From contig NZ_MQWA01000001.1 in assembly GCF_002954445.1 (NCBI RefSeq), positions 3,135,196-3,199,195 of the forward strand: 64,000 nt of DNA, given 5' to 3'. Below, one piece after another: positions 45,904 through 54,422 of the stretch. Source of the DNA: Rubritalea profundi (GTDB lineage Bacteria > Verrucomicrobiota > Verrucomicrobiia > Verrucomicrobiales > Akkermansiaceae). The position numbers and the translations under genes are program-made. The notes beneath the pieces were generated by a model. That model was not told the DNA's origin. It saw nothing but the letters and a program-made list of their open reading frames with translations, and searched no databases. The number at the start of each line of letters is the position of its first letter. Within the stretch, counting starts at the first letter, position 1.

Positions 45904-46086
45904 GGCAAGAAGCTCTGGGGCAAGCAGACCGGGCAAACACACGAGCTTCTCGACAGGGAAGGGCTCAAACATCACTATGACAGCACACTTGAATTCCCAC
46001 ATCGCGGGGACAAAACATGGATGGAATCCACATTGTCAGCGTTGATGGCCCTCGCTGAACACTATAACGCCGAGAAAGGCGAATAG
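45904..46086 (+). pseudogene. Possible C-terminal coding remnant, unknown protein
   Basis: An open frame of 60 codons ending in TAG at 46084-46086 reads protein-like sequence (GLKHHYDSTLEFPHRGDKTW, then MESTLSALMALAEHYNAEKG) and has no start codon of its own. The preceding 130 bases contain coding-like words in other frames, as expected for a decayed gene. No family is recognised. The gap 45736-45903 holds nothing else I can support. Confidence 0.3.
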
Positions 46087-46206
46087 TTGATCGCCTCCGC
46101 CTAATTGATTGTATTGAGGGACCACTCCTTGAAAATTCACCCCAATCTAAGAAAAACTCACTTGTCTTCGCTTCTTTCCATCGTTAAAAAGCAATCCATC
46201 ACCCAT

Positions 46207-47874
46207 ATGAAAAATAGCATTCTATCTCGCGTCGTACCCGCCGTAGCTCTAGTTGCGGCCTGCACGACATTTACAGCCACCGCCGCCGCAGAGAAAATCA
46301 AAAAGGAAAAACTCCAGATTGTCTTCTGTTTCGGTCAGTCGAATATGGTTGGCTTGGCCGCCGTGCCGACCGCCTGGTACATGACCCAGCCGCAATACGT
46401 GCCACCGCGCGAAGCCACCGTGCTTGAAACCCGCTACTTCGATTGGAATTTCTACTGGAGCGGCGCTCGCTACTATCAAGGTCCGAAAAAGCAAGAGGTG
46501 CTGGACCTAGTCCAAGCGCGTAGAGACTCACGCATGAAGTGGCGCCAACGCGTCAGGGAAGCCAATGGCGTCGAATGGAAAAAAGAATGGGGCGAAAAAC
46601 CCGAGCCTGGCCGTAGCAATGTCTATGCATTCCTCGACCAGAAAGCCGAGGAAGAGGGGATCTACAAACGCATTAAAGACATCCTCGACTCCAAGGAGAA
46701 CAAGTTTACGTGCGATGACGCCTACAACGAGTTGATCTTACGCGATAAGGTGAATGCCGCAGCCGTCAAACAGGCCAACGAGAACTATCTCAAGGGTGCG
46801 ACCGACGCAGATTTCGACGCATTCAACGCCGCCGTAAAGGAGGCTAAAATCAACCCGAAAGATCAAGGGCCAGACGCTGAAAAGAACCGCGCAATCTACG
46901 CCGGACTAGCGCAGAAACACCTAGGTCTACCGATCGCCAAACGCACCCGCATCTTCGGCCACGGCGCGATCGGTGGCTCGGAGGGAACATCCGGTATCGA
47001 CCGCAGCACCCAGGGGCCACTCAGCGTAGGTTACGGCGGTGACATCACAACCATCGGACCTGAGTACGGCGTAGGAATCGCCCTCGAACGTCAAGTCGAT
47101 GCTCCCATTTTACTGGTCAAATGCTCATGGGGAAACACTTCCATCGCCGACGCATGGCGGACACCATCGCTCGATGGCGTGGAAACTCCGATCGAAAAAG
47201 CCAGCCGCGAGGCATGGAATATAAAGATGGGCGCAATTGCGAAAAAAGCAGGCAACGAGTACACACCCCGCCCGGCACCTACCAAAAAAGGTAAACTATC
47301 CTGGTGCTGGAGCCAGGTGCTGCCGCAGGTCGACAAAGTTCTCGCCGACCCTGGTAAATACTACCCCGACTACGACCCGAAAGTGGGCTTCGAAGTCGCC
47401 GGCCTAGTCTGGTTCCAAGGATACAGTGATAAAGACAACCCGGCCTACGGTGAGCTATTTGCTCAGTTGATCAAAGACTTCCGTAAAAAAGTAAAGACTC
47501 CGAACATGCCCGTCGTTTGTGGCACTCTGGGGATGGCCGGCTTTAAAGCTCAGGCATTCACAGGAGGAGCCAACAAGGGAATGCTCCAAGCCTCACAAAT
47601 GCCCGAGCTCGCTGGAACTGTTGATGTCGTGAACACCGCACCCTATTTCCCTATGGAACTTGATCTTCTGAAACAGGTGATGAGCTCCTTTGAAAAAGGC
47701 TCACCCGAGTATGAAAAAGCAGCGATGGTCCGGAGCCGTGCCACCAGCAACAAGGGCTTCCACTATCATGGCAGCGCCAAGTGCTTCATCCTGATGGGTG
47801 ATGCGATGGGCCGCAGCCTCGCTAACCTGATGGCTGGCGGCGAACCAACTATCAATTCCGCCATCAAAAAATAA
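46207..47874 (+). CDS. GQSN-family carbohydrate esterase with a large inserted domain
   Basis: ATG 46207 gives a signal peptide (MKNSILSRVVPAVALVAACT). The 555-residue product has CFGQSNMVG at 42-49, but the next conserved block GPLSVGYGG comes only near residue 270. About 210 residues, rich in charged helices (EVLDLVQARRDSRMKWRQRV), are therefore inserted compared with the homologue at 44705. The remaining blocks are LLVKCSWGNTSIADAW, AGLVWFQGYSDKDN and a C-terminal GFHYHGSAKCFILMG with the likely catalytic His. The stop codon overlaps the ATG of the following FAD-oxidoreductase by one base (TAATG), so the two were cotranslated. The insert may set substrate choice. Confidence 0.85.
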   Translation: MKNSILSRVVPAVALVAACTTFTATAAAEKIKKEKLQIVFCFGQSNMVGLAAVPTAWYMTQPQYVPPREATVLETRYFDWNFYWSGARYYQGPKKQEVLDLVQARRDSRMKWRQRVREANGVEWKKEWGEKPEPGRSNVYAFLDQKAEEEGIYKRIKDILDSKENKFTCDDAYNELILRDKVNAAAVKQANENYLKGATDADFDAFNAAVKEAKINPKDQGPDAEKNRAIYAGLAQKHLGLPIAKRTRIFGHGAIGGSEGTSGIDRSTQGPLSVGYGGDITTIGPEYGVGIALERQVDAPILLVKCSWGNTSIADAWRTPSLDGVETPIEKASREAWNIKMGAIAKKAGNEYTPRPAPTKKGKLSWCWSQVLPQVDKVLADPGKYYPDYDPKVGFEVAGLVWFQGYSDKDNPAYGELFAQLIKDFRKKVKTPNMPVVCGTLGMAGFKAQAFTGGANKGMLQASQMPELAGTVDVVNTAPYFPMELDLLKQVMSSFEKGSPEYEKAAMVRSRATSNKGFHYHGSAKCFILMGDAMGRSLANLMAGGEPTINSAIKK

Positions 47875-49534
47875 TGAGCTTCCTCGGTCGTCAACTTGTC
47901 AGGGCGATAGCCCTTCCCATTCTTAGTGTGTGCGTCGCGGTGACTTCCGCCACGGCGGCCGAAACTCATCAGGCAGACGTGGTTGTCTACGGCGACGCCT
48001 CAGGTGGTGTCACCGCCGCCGTCTAGGCTGCCCGAATGGGCAAAAAAGTTATTCTTGTGTCGCAATACGGACACCTTGGTGGGCTGACAAGCAGCGGACT
48101 GGGGTGGACCGATATTGGCAATCCGGCGATCCTCGGTGGATTATCCCGGGAGTTTTACCACAAAATATACAAGCATTATGAAAACGATGTTGCCTGGAAA
48201 CAGCAAAAACGTTCTGAATTTGGAGACAAGGGACAAGGAACCAAAGCATTCAATTCAGCGACGAAACTCGCGTCAGTTTTCGAACCCAAGGTTGCCGAGG
48301 CTATCTTTGACCAAATGGTCAAGGAGACTGGAGTCATAGTGATTCAAGGTCGCCTCGATCTTAAAGATGGTGTGCAGAAGACCGGCAAGCGAATTTCCAA
48401 GATTATGCTTGAGGATGGCTCAAGCGTGGAAGGTAAAATGTTTATCGATGCTTCTTACGAAGGTGACCTGCTCCCCGGTGCTGGTGTTTCGTTCATGATC
48501 GGCCGCGAGCCCAATGCGCTCTGTGGCGAGACTGGTAACGGTATCACGGGGCCATCAAAACAGAACCAGCTGCGGAAAGGGATCGATCACTATATGGTGA
48601 AGGGCGATGCCAAGAGCGGCCTGCTGCCGGGGATTAATCCGAATATGGCAGGAGCAAAAGGCGACGGCGATAAAAATCTTCAAGCCTACTGTTACCGTAT
48701 GGTTCTCACCAATACAGAGGACAACCGCGTGGCTATAAAAAAACCAGACGGATACGACGAAAAAATTACGAACTGCTTTTCCGCTCGATCGAGGCCGGTC
48801 AGAAATGGGGTTTTTTCAAAACCTCTCCCATGCCTAACAAAAAAACGGATTCCAACAACACCGGCGGCATATCTACCGATTTCATTGGAGAGAATTATGG
48901 CAAGGGCTGGGACTGGTCTACGCTTGATCACAAGGAGCGCGAGGCACTCGCCGCGAGACACCGCGACTGGCAACTCGGACTGGTCTGGACTCTACAGCAT
49001 CATCCGCGTGCTCCAGAAAAAATCCGCAAGATGTACGCATCTTGGGGGTTACCAAAGGACGAGTTCGTTGACAACGGCCACTGGCCCTACAACCTTTACG
49101 TCCGCGAGGCTCGGCGGATGAAGTCTAGCCTCGTGATGACTGAGGCTCATTGCAAGAACAAGATTCTAGTGGAGGATCCAGTAGGTATGGGCGCTTACAC
49201 GCTCGACTCACATAATACTCAACGCTTCGTACACAACGGAATGGTTAGGAATGAGGGAGATATCCAGACACACATTGGAGGGAAACCCTATGGTGTTTCC
49301 TATCGATCCATCGTGCCAGATGAGGAAGAGTGTGTGAATCTCCTCGTCCCGTGGGCACTTTCATCCACCCACATCGCCTTCGGATCGATCCGGATGGAAC
49401 CCGTCTTTATGGTACTTGGACAAAGCGCCAGTACTGCAGCCAGTCTAGCTATCGATGCGAATTCCAGCGTGCAAGCAGTCCCCTACAAAACTCTCCGCAG
49501 CCAGTTGGTCAAAGACGACCAGCGCCTGCCTTAG
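47874..49534 (+). pseudogene. FAD-dependent oxidoreductase (FAD_oxidored family) with nonsense and frameshift
   Basis: ATG 47874-47876 overlaps the previous stop. After a signal peptide (IALPILSVCVAVTSATAAE) the FAD-binding strand reads ADVVVYGDASGGVTAAV, then TAG at 48024-48026 where a glutamine (CAG) is expected, then AARMGKKVILVSQYGHLGGL. Near 48765 one A appears lost in the GAAAAAATT run: the frame that continues reads NYELLFRSIEAGQKWGFFKT and runs to 49534 (AFGSIRMEPVFMVLGQSAST). Restored, it would be a 552-residue secreted FAD oxidoreductase of the family often found with glycan genes in PVC bacteria. Two independent lesions favour a pseudogene; sequencing error is possible. Confidence 0.85.
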
Positions 49535-49605
49535 TGGCCGTGGCTTCCGCCGCGAAGCCCTAAATGATTGTTGTGGCTACCGTGGAGATGAGCGGTGGCT
49601 GGGTA

Positions 49606-49630
49606 GCCGCGTGAAGCGGCCGGTTTTATT
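49606..49630 (+). terminator. Likely rho-independent terminator
   Basis: GCCGC-GTGAA-GCGGC is followed by CGGTTTTATT, 70 bases after the end of the broken oxidoreductase. A second hairpin, GGCTTC-CGCCGC-GAAGCC, lies just upstream at 49545-49562. Confidence 0.55.
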
Positions 49631-49679
49631 GTGACCGCCGAAAATATCGACGGCACAGAACAGCATCTTACACCATTTC

Positions 49680-49822
49680 AACAGTCAGATTGGCTGAATG
49701 ACGTCAATGATTGCATTGTAGCAAGGCACAAGGAAGGAACATAGCGGGCTATGTGACCGACGCGTAACGCCGCTAGAATGCAATCATTCGGCGTCCCTTC
49801 TATCTCAGCTCCGCTGACTGTT
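49680..49822. repeat. Nested inverted-repeat structure, 143 bp
   Basis: Four pairs of arms are arranged around one centre: AACAGTCAG/CTGACTGTT (49680, 49814), GACG/CGTC (49700, 49792), AATGATTGCATT/AATGCAATCATT (49706, 49777) and ACATAGC-GG-GCTATGT (49739-49754). All pairs are perfect, with bulges between them. It is non-coding on both strands. Candidates are a folded mobile element, an integron attC-like recombination site or a structured RNA. The remaining 49831-49908 carries only motif copy f. Confidence 0.75.
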
Positions 49823-49878
49823 TCACTCAACCTTGAAAAACATCATTCCGCTAAGATGACTGTTCAATTGGTATTAGC

Positions 49879-49904
49879 TGCTAGCAATTATTTTTTGTGG
49901 AGGG
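49879..49904 (-). repeat. Intergenic motif copy f
   Basis: TGCTAGCAATTATTTTTTGT followed by GGAGGG lies 5 bases beyond the stop of the DUF1080 gene, i.e. downstream rather than upstream of a start codon. Confidence 0.4.
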
Positions 49905-49908
49905 CTGG

Positions 49909-50649
49909 CTAGTCTAGCTTCAAGCGTTGGATCCAGATGTTGCGGAAGCGGACCTGATTTTCGTGTCCCTGTAATTTGATAGGCAAGGGCTGCGAGCCTT
50001 CCTTCTTTCCAGCACCGGTCTTGTTGGTCAAGGCGTAGTCGTCGTGGATGAGTTCGCCGTTCTGGCGCACGGTGATGCGGGCGTTTTCCGTTTTCTTATC
50101 ACCGTCGAAGCGGGCTGCGCGAAAGACGATGTCGTAGGTCTGCCATTCGCCCGCGGGTTTGGAGACTAACTTGTCTGGCTTCTTCTGTTTGTAGAGACTG
50201 CCGGCGTAACTGGCCTTGTAGTCTTCGGCGGACACTCCGTGGGAATTGAGAATCTGCAACTCATAGCGTTGTTGGATGTAGACTCCGGAGTTACCATTAG
50301 CCTCGGGGTCGGCATTGGGGACCTCGTTGACATTGAATTCCACATGCATCCGAAAGTCTTGGTAGCTCTCCGGAGTGACCAAGCTGTCCCACTTGGGCGA
50401 GGCGGTGAGAACGCCGTCTTTGAAGGTCCATTGGTTCTTGAATTTCGATTCGGCGACGAGAATGTGCCCGGTTTTCCCGACTAGTTCAACGGCGTCCTTG
50501 GGGCGCGGGGTGTCGAGGAGTCCTTTGGTGGTGCCAACGCCAGGATCGGCCGCGGAGGACAAAAGAGGGAGGAGGAAGAGCCCGAAAGAAAGCAGAAGAG
50601 TAGGGCTTGAGTGGCGGAGCTCACCTAGGGAGTGGAATGTGGTCGTCAT
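49909..50649 (-). CDS. DUF1080 (3-keto-disaccharide hydrolase family) protein
   Basis: ATG 50647-50649 is preferred because the signal peptide (LLLSFGLFLLPLLSSAAD) follows at normal distance. The 246-residue protein has the DUF1080 strands HILVAESKFKNQWTFKDGVL, FRMHVEFNVNEV, NGNSGVYIQQRYELQILNSH, PAGEWQTYDIVFRAARFDGD and GHENQVRFRNIWIQRLKLD. It may bind or cleave 3-keto-glycosides or act as a glycan-binding module. It is divergent from the DUF1080-cytochrome-propeller gene, whose start is 292 bases away, so the two could share regulation. Confidence 0.9.
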   Translation of the reverse strand: MTTTFHSLGELRHSSPTLLLSFGLFLLPLLSSAADPGVGTTKGLLDTPRPKDAVELVGKTGHILVAESKFKNQWTFKDGVLTASPKWDSLVTPESYQDFRMHVEFNVNEVPNADPEANGNSGVYIQQRYELQILNSHGVSAEDYKASYAGSLYKQKKPDKLVSKPAGEWQTYDIVFRAARFDGDKKTENARITVRQNGELIHDDYALTNKTGAGKKEGSQPLPIKLQGHENQVRFRNIWIQRLKLD

Positions 50650-50941
50650 GATTTGAATTTGGGCTAGTGTAAATTGGTTAATTTGAACTCGGAGAAGTCC
50701 CTGCGACAGCACAAACTGTGCACCCAAGTAATTTGCGCACTACCCTCCTTTCTTGCAAGTGTTTCCGTCACGATATCCTACTTGCATACTGGGGTAGGTG
50801 GCGCAGAAGAGAGCTGTTGACATCGGGAGGAGTTTTAGCCATGTTTTACGCGCACACACGCACGAAGGATTCATAATATCCGGAAGCCTCAACCATACGT
50901 GTGGATGCTATCGAGCCCAAAATTCGAAGAGAAATTTTTTT

Positions 50942-53900
50942 ATGAAATTGAAGCAATTGATTAATCCAGTCCTAGCCGTAATACTCGGTATTGGAGCCCT
51001 AGACGCAAAAGAGCTGAAGCAGCAATTTGAACCACAGGGAAAATGGGGGCATTTTGGTGAGGTCAGGCACTCGGCTAAAAATCTAACCGTGGTTCGCAAA
51101 GGTGAGAACTTAATTTCCAATATGTCAGAGGCTGGAAAGACTGAGAAAGCGGATTTTTTGCGCACACAGGAGAAATTTCAAGATGTACAGATGAAGCTGG
51201 AATTCATGGTTCCCAAGGGATCGAATTCAGGTGTCTACTTCATGGGCCGTTATGAGATTCAGATTCTTGATAGCTTTGGTCGGAAGAAATTTGGTCCGGC
51301 GGATCTGGGCGGACTCTACCAGCGCTGGGATGACGATCGTAATCCAAAGGGATTCGAAGGTGTGGCACCGAAAGTCAATGCGGCGAAAGCTCCTGGTGAG
51401 TGGCAGACGATGGAAGTGGTTTTCCGTGCGCCTCGATTTGCCAAGGATGGTAGCAAGACCCACCATGCTAAGTTTATCAAAGTCCTCGTCAACGGACAAT
51501 TGGTTCAAGAAAATCAGGTATCCAAGGGACCCACTCGCTCGTCAAAATTTGGTGACGAGAGTGCTGCTGCTGAAGCCCTCTACATCCAAGGCGATCACGG
51601 CCCCATCGCGATTCGCAAAATTGAGCTGAAAAAGCTAGAACTCAGCACAAGTGGCGAAAAACCTCTTGAAGGGGCCGAAGCTGCACCATTAAACAGCAAA
51701 GGACGTCCACTCATCAACTCGATTGCGTATGGAAAAGAGTTATTCGATAACAAAGGTTGCATGGTGTGTCACAGCACAGTGAAAGGTGAAATCAAGACTG
51801 GTCCATCTTTCCATGGTTTATTCACTCTCAAGGGCAGGGATGTCAAAGTGCTCGAGGTTGACGAGGGACACAAGAAGACGCTTCCCGCGGATATTGAATA
51901 TCTTAAATTTTCCCTACGCAGACCTCAGGAGGCATTGACACTCAAGGCTGATGGCACACCCCATCTACCTGTGATGCCGGTGTATAGCTTCAAGCTGCTG
52001 AACGATGGTGAGGTGGATGCGCTCTACAGTTACCTTCGCACACTAAATGTGAAGAAGGATGCCGGTCCTTCTGTTGCTTGGATAGATAAACCCAATCCTA
52101 AGTATGAGTTGGAAAAAGACCCGATATCCAAATGGGTCAAGGATTTCCCACGACTTGAGCGTGTTGATATGGGCGAGAGTGTGTCAGCCCGTGCCTACCA
52201 AGTCGGTCTTCCCGGTGATATTAGCTACACATTTGACCCACGCAATATGGCGGTCGCTCAGATTTGGGACGGACCATTCATGCGTAAAAATGATCAAGTC
52301 GGCCGAGGTAAAGGTGGCGCAGATCAAGGACACAAGTCCAGAGATTACGGTGTTGAAAACTTATTCCAACCCTACGATGCGAAAGGTAAATTGGTTGACC
52401 TGACGTTTGCTTCACCAGCACGCTTGTTCGACGAAAAGCAGTCAGCTGAATTTTTGGCAGATAAGTCTGACTTCCTCGCAGTGGTTGGTGGCTTTCCAGC
52501 CAAATTCCTCGGGGTGGACACACCAAAGCAAAAAGTTCCCACCTTCAAATACATGGTCGGGGACAATAAGGTTGCTCTTGAGGTGAACATTAGCAAGGCC
52601 TTGCAGCTTGATGCGAAATTCAATTTCGATCTCAAAAGCGAACAGGTCTTCGTCATCCCAGAAGAGAAACTCAAAAATGTGAAAGTTTCGCACGGAAAGA
52701 TTTCTGGCGGAAAGTGGACTGTCCCAGCTGGCGACCATCAGTCAGCCACATTCAGTGCGACATTGCCGAAACTAGAGGGTGATCTATACACTTCTGATAT
52801 ACAAGCCACCGAGTCCTACGCTCCTCAGGAATTGGTGTGGAAAGAGTCAGTGTGGAAGGATCCCAAGAAAAAGTTGAACCTGCCCCCAGGATACCGTGTT
52901 GAAGATGGCACGCCACCTACAGACCCCTTTGACCGCGAATTGGTGTTCGAGGCTCTAGGCATCGAGTTTTATAAAGGCGAGGCATACGTTTCTACCCGTA
53001 CTGCCGGTGTTTGGAAAGTTGTCGATGGGAAATGGCACCTATTCGCCGAAGGAACTTACGAGTCCATCGGACTAGTAGTGAACTCTGAAAAAGATATCGT
53101 GATCGGTGAAAAGGCGGGTCTTACTCGCTTGATCGACAGCGATGGCGATCACTGGGCGGAGCAACGCGAAAACATCACGGACAAGTTCCGCTTCAATGGT
53201 GACTACCATGAGTACCTTCACGGGCCGATTAAACAGAACGGTAAATACCTGTTCAGTCTGAACCTAGGTAACGAGGTTGCTGGCATGTATAAGGCCAATG
53301 GCCGTTGGATGGGCACTGTCGGTGGCCTCCGTGGATGGATGCTGAGTTCTGACGATAAGGGGAATACTGAGATATTTGCCAGCGGTTTCCGTAGCCCAGC
53401 AGGTCTGGCTTTGTCACCTAAAAACGAGATCGTCTATACCGAGAACCAAGGCGAATACGTCGGTACCTCAAAGATGTTCAAGGTCAAGAAGGGTCTTTTT
53501 TATGGAAACCCCAACGGCCTGATCGACATCCCCGGAATGAACGTGGATAGCCCTGAGGTCAAGTGGGATGCCGTTAAGGATACTCGTGAATTACCTATCC
53601 TTCTGTTACCTCATGGTGAGGTGATGAATGCGCCTGGATCACCTGAGTTTTTGACCGACAAGATTGCTTTCGGTCCTTTCCAAGGGCAGATGTTCTTGGG
53701 CGACCAGTTGCAGTCGAATATTTACCGCGTCGATTCTGAAGTGGTTGATGGTCAGGAGCAGGCAGTGGCAATTCCTTTTGCCGAGGGATTGAAGTCAGGT
53801 GCTATGCGACTGAGATTCAACCCAGCAGACTCCAGCCTTTGGATAGGCCAGACAGGACGTGGCTGGCGCTCACGCGGTGGTAACACGTATGCCCTGCAAC

Positions 53901-54286
53901 GCATTGTCTATGATCCTAAAGTTCCAGTGGATGCTATCAAGACTGTCAAAGTCACTAACAAGGGTTTTGATGTTCATTTCACACAGCCTCAGTCAGGTGT
54001 GGATGAAACCGAAAATATTGGATGCGCATCTTGGTATTACATGAACAGCAACGAATACGGTTCACCCAAACAGGATGTACGTGAAGAGAAGGTATTGAAG
54101 AGCTCGTGGAACGATGCCAAAACGGTTTGTTCTATCACCTTGGATAATTTCCAAGTTAAAAAGGAAAAGAGCTCGGACAGTTCACGTGTCTATAAGCTCA
54201 ATCTAGTGAATACTGCATTTGGTAAAAAACACGGCAAGTATTTCGCCAAGGCGTACTACACGCTGCACAAAATCCCTACTCAATAG
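50942..54286 (+). CDS. DUF1080-cytochrome c-propeller fusion protein
   Basis: ATG 50942 opens a signal peptide (MKLKQLINPVLAVILGIGAL). The 1114-residue protein has four parts. First is a DUF1080 domain (about 50-240, SNSGVYFMGRYEIQILDSFG, PGEWQTMEVVFRAPRFAK). Second is a single-heme cytochrome c with CMVCH at 273-277 (about 255-380). Third is a DUF6797-like part (about 395-620). Fourth is a sugar-dehydrogenase-type beta-propeller (about 640-1114; EAYVSTRTAGVWKVVDGKWH, DSDGDHWAEQRE, FRSPAGLALSPKNEIVYTEN). The last three parts are homologous to the 899-residue protein at 11202. A dehydrogenase-like propeller, an electron acceptor heme and a 3-keto-glycoside lyase-family domain in one chain suggest oxidise-then-cleave action on a glycan. 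No cofactor site was confirmed. Confidence 0.8.
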   Translation: MKLKQLINPVLAVILGIGALDAKELKQQFEPQGKWGHFGEVRHSAKNLTVVRKGENLISNMSEAGKTEKADFLRTQEKFQDVQMKLEFMVPKGSNSGVYFMGRYEIQILDSFGRKKFGPADLGGLYQRWDDDRNPKGFEGVAPKVNAAKAPGEWQTMEVVFRAPRFAKDGSKTHHAKFIKVLVNGQLVQENQVSKGPTRSSKFGDESAAAEALYIQGDHGPIAIRKIELKKLELSTSGEKPLEGAEAAPLNSKGRPLINSIAYGKELFDNKGCMVCHSTVKGEIKTGPSFHGLFTLKGRDVKVLEVDEGHKKTLPADIEYLKFSLRRPQEALTLKADGTPHLPVMPVYSFKLLNDGEVDALYSYLRTLNVKKDAGPSVAWIDKPNPKYELEKDPISKWVKDFPRLERVDMGESVSARAYQVGLPGDISYTFDPRNMAVAQIWDGPFMRKNDQVGRGKGGADQGHKSRDYGVENLFQPYDAKGKLVDLTFASPARLFDEKQSAEFLADKSDFLAVVGGFPAKFLGVDTPKQKVPTFKYMVGDNKVALEVNISKALQLDAKFNFDLKSEQVFVIPEEKLKNVKVSHGKISGGKWTVPAGDHQSATFSATLPKLEGDLYTSDIQATESYAPQELVWKESVWKDPKKKLNLPPGYRVEDGTPPTDPFDRELVFEALGIEFYKGEAYVSTRTAGVWKVVDGKWHLFAEGTYESIGLVVNSEKDIVIGEKAGLTRLIDSDGDHWAEQRENITDKFRFNGDYHEYLHGPIKQNGKYLFSLNLGNEVAGMYKANGRWMGTVGGLRGWMLSSDDKGNTEIFASGFRSPAGLALSPKNEIVYTENQGEYVGTSKMFKVKKGLFYGNPNGLIDIPGMNVDSPEVKWDAVKDTRELPILLLPHGEVMNAPGSPEFLTDKIAFGPFQGQMFLGDQLQSNIYRVDSEVVDGQEQAVAIPFAEGLKSGAMRLRFNPADSSLWIGQTGRGWRSRGGNTYALQRIVYDPKVPVDAIKTVKVTNKGFDVHFTQPQSGVDETENIGCASWYYMNSNEYGSPKQDVREEKVLKSSWNDAKTVCSITLDNFQVKKEKSSDSSRVYKLNLVNTAFGKKHGKYFAKAYYTLHKIPTQ

Positions 54287-54422
54287 GACGCACTATCAAA
54301 GTACCATCCAGAGTAAATACTTGATGCCAGTTGTCCTGTTAGGGGGGGCTGCACCACCTCCTATGATAAAAAATACGCTACTTCTGAAGCGCTAACATCT
54401 AATACCTAACAACAACACTATA

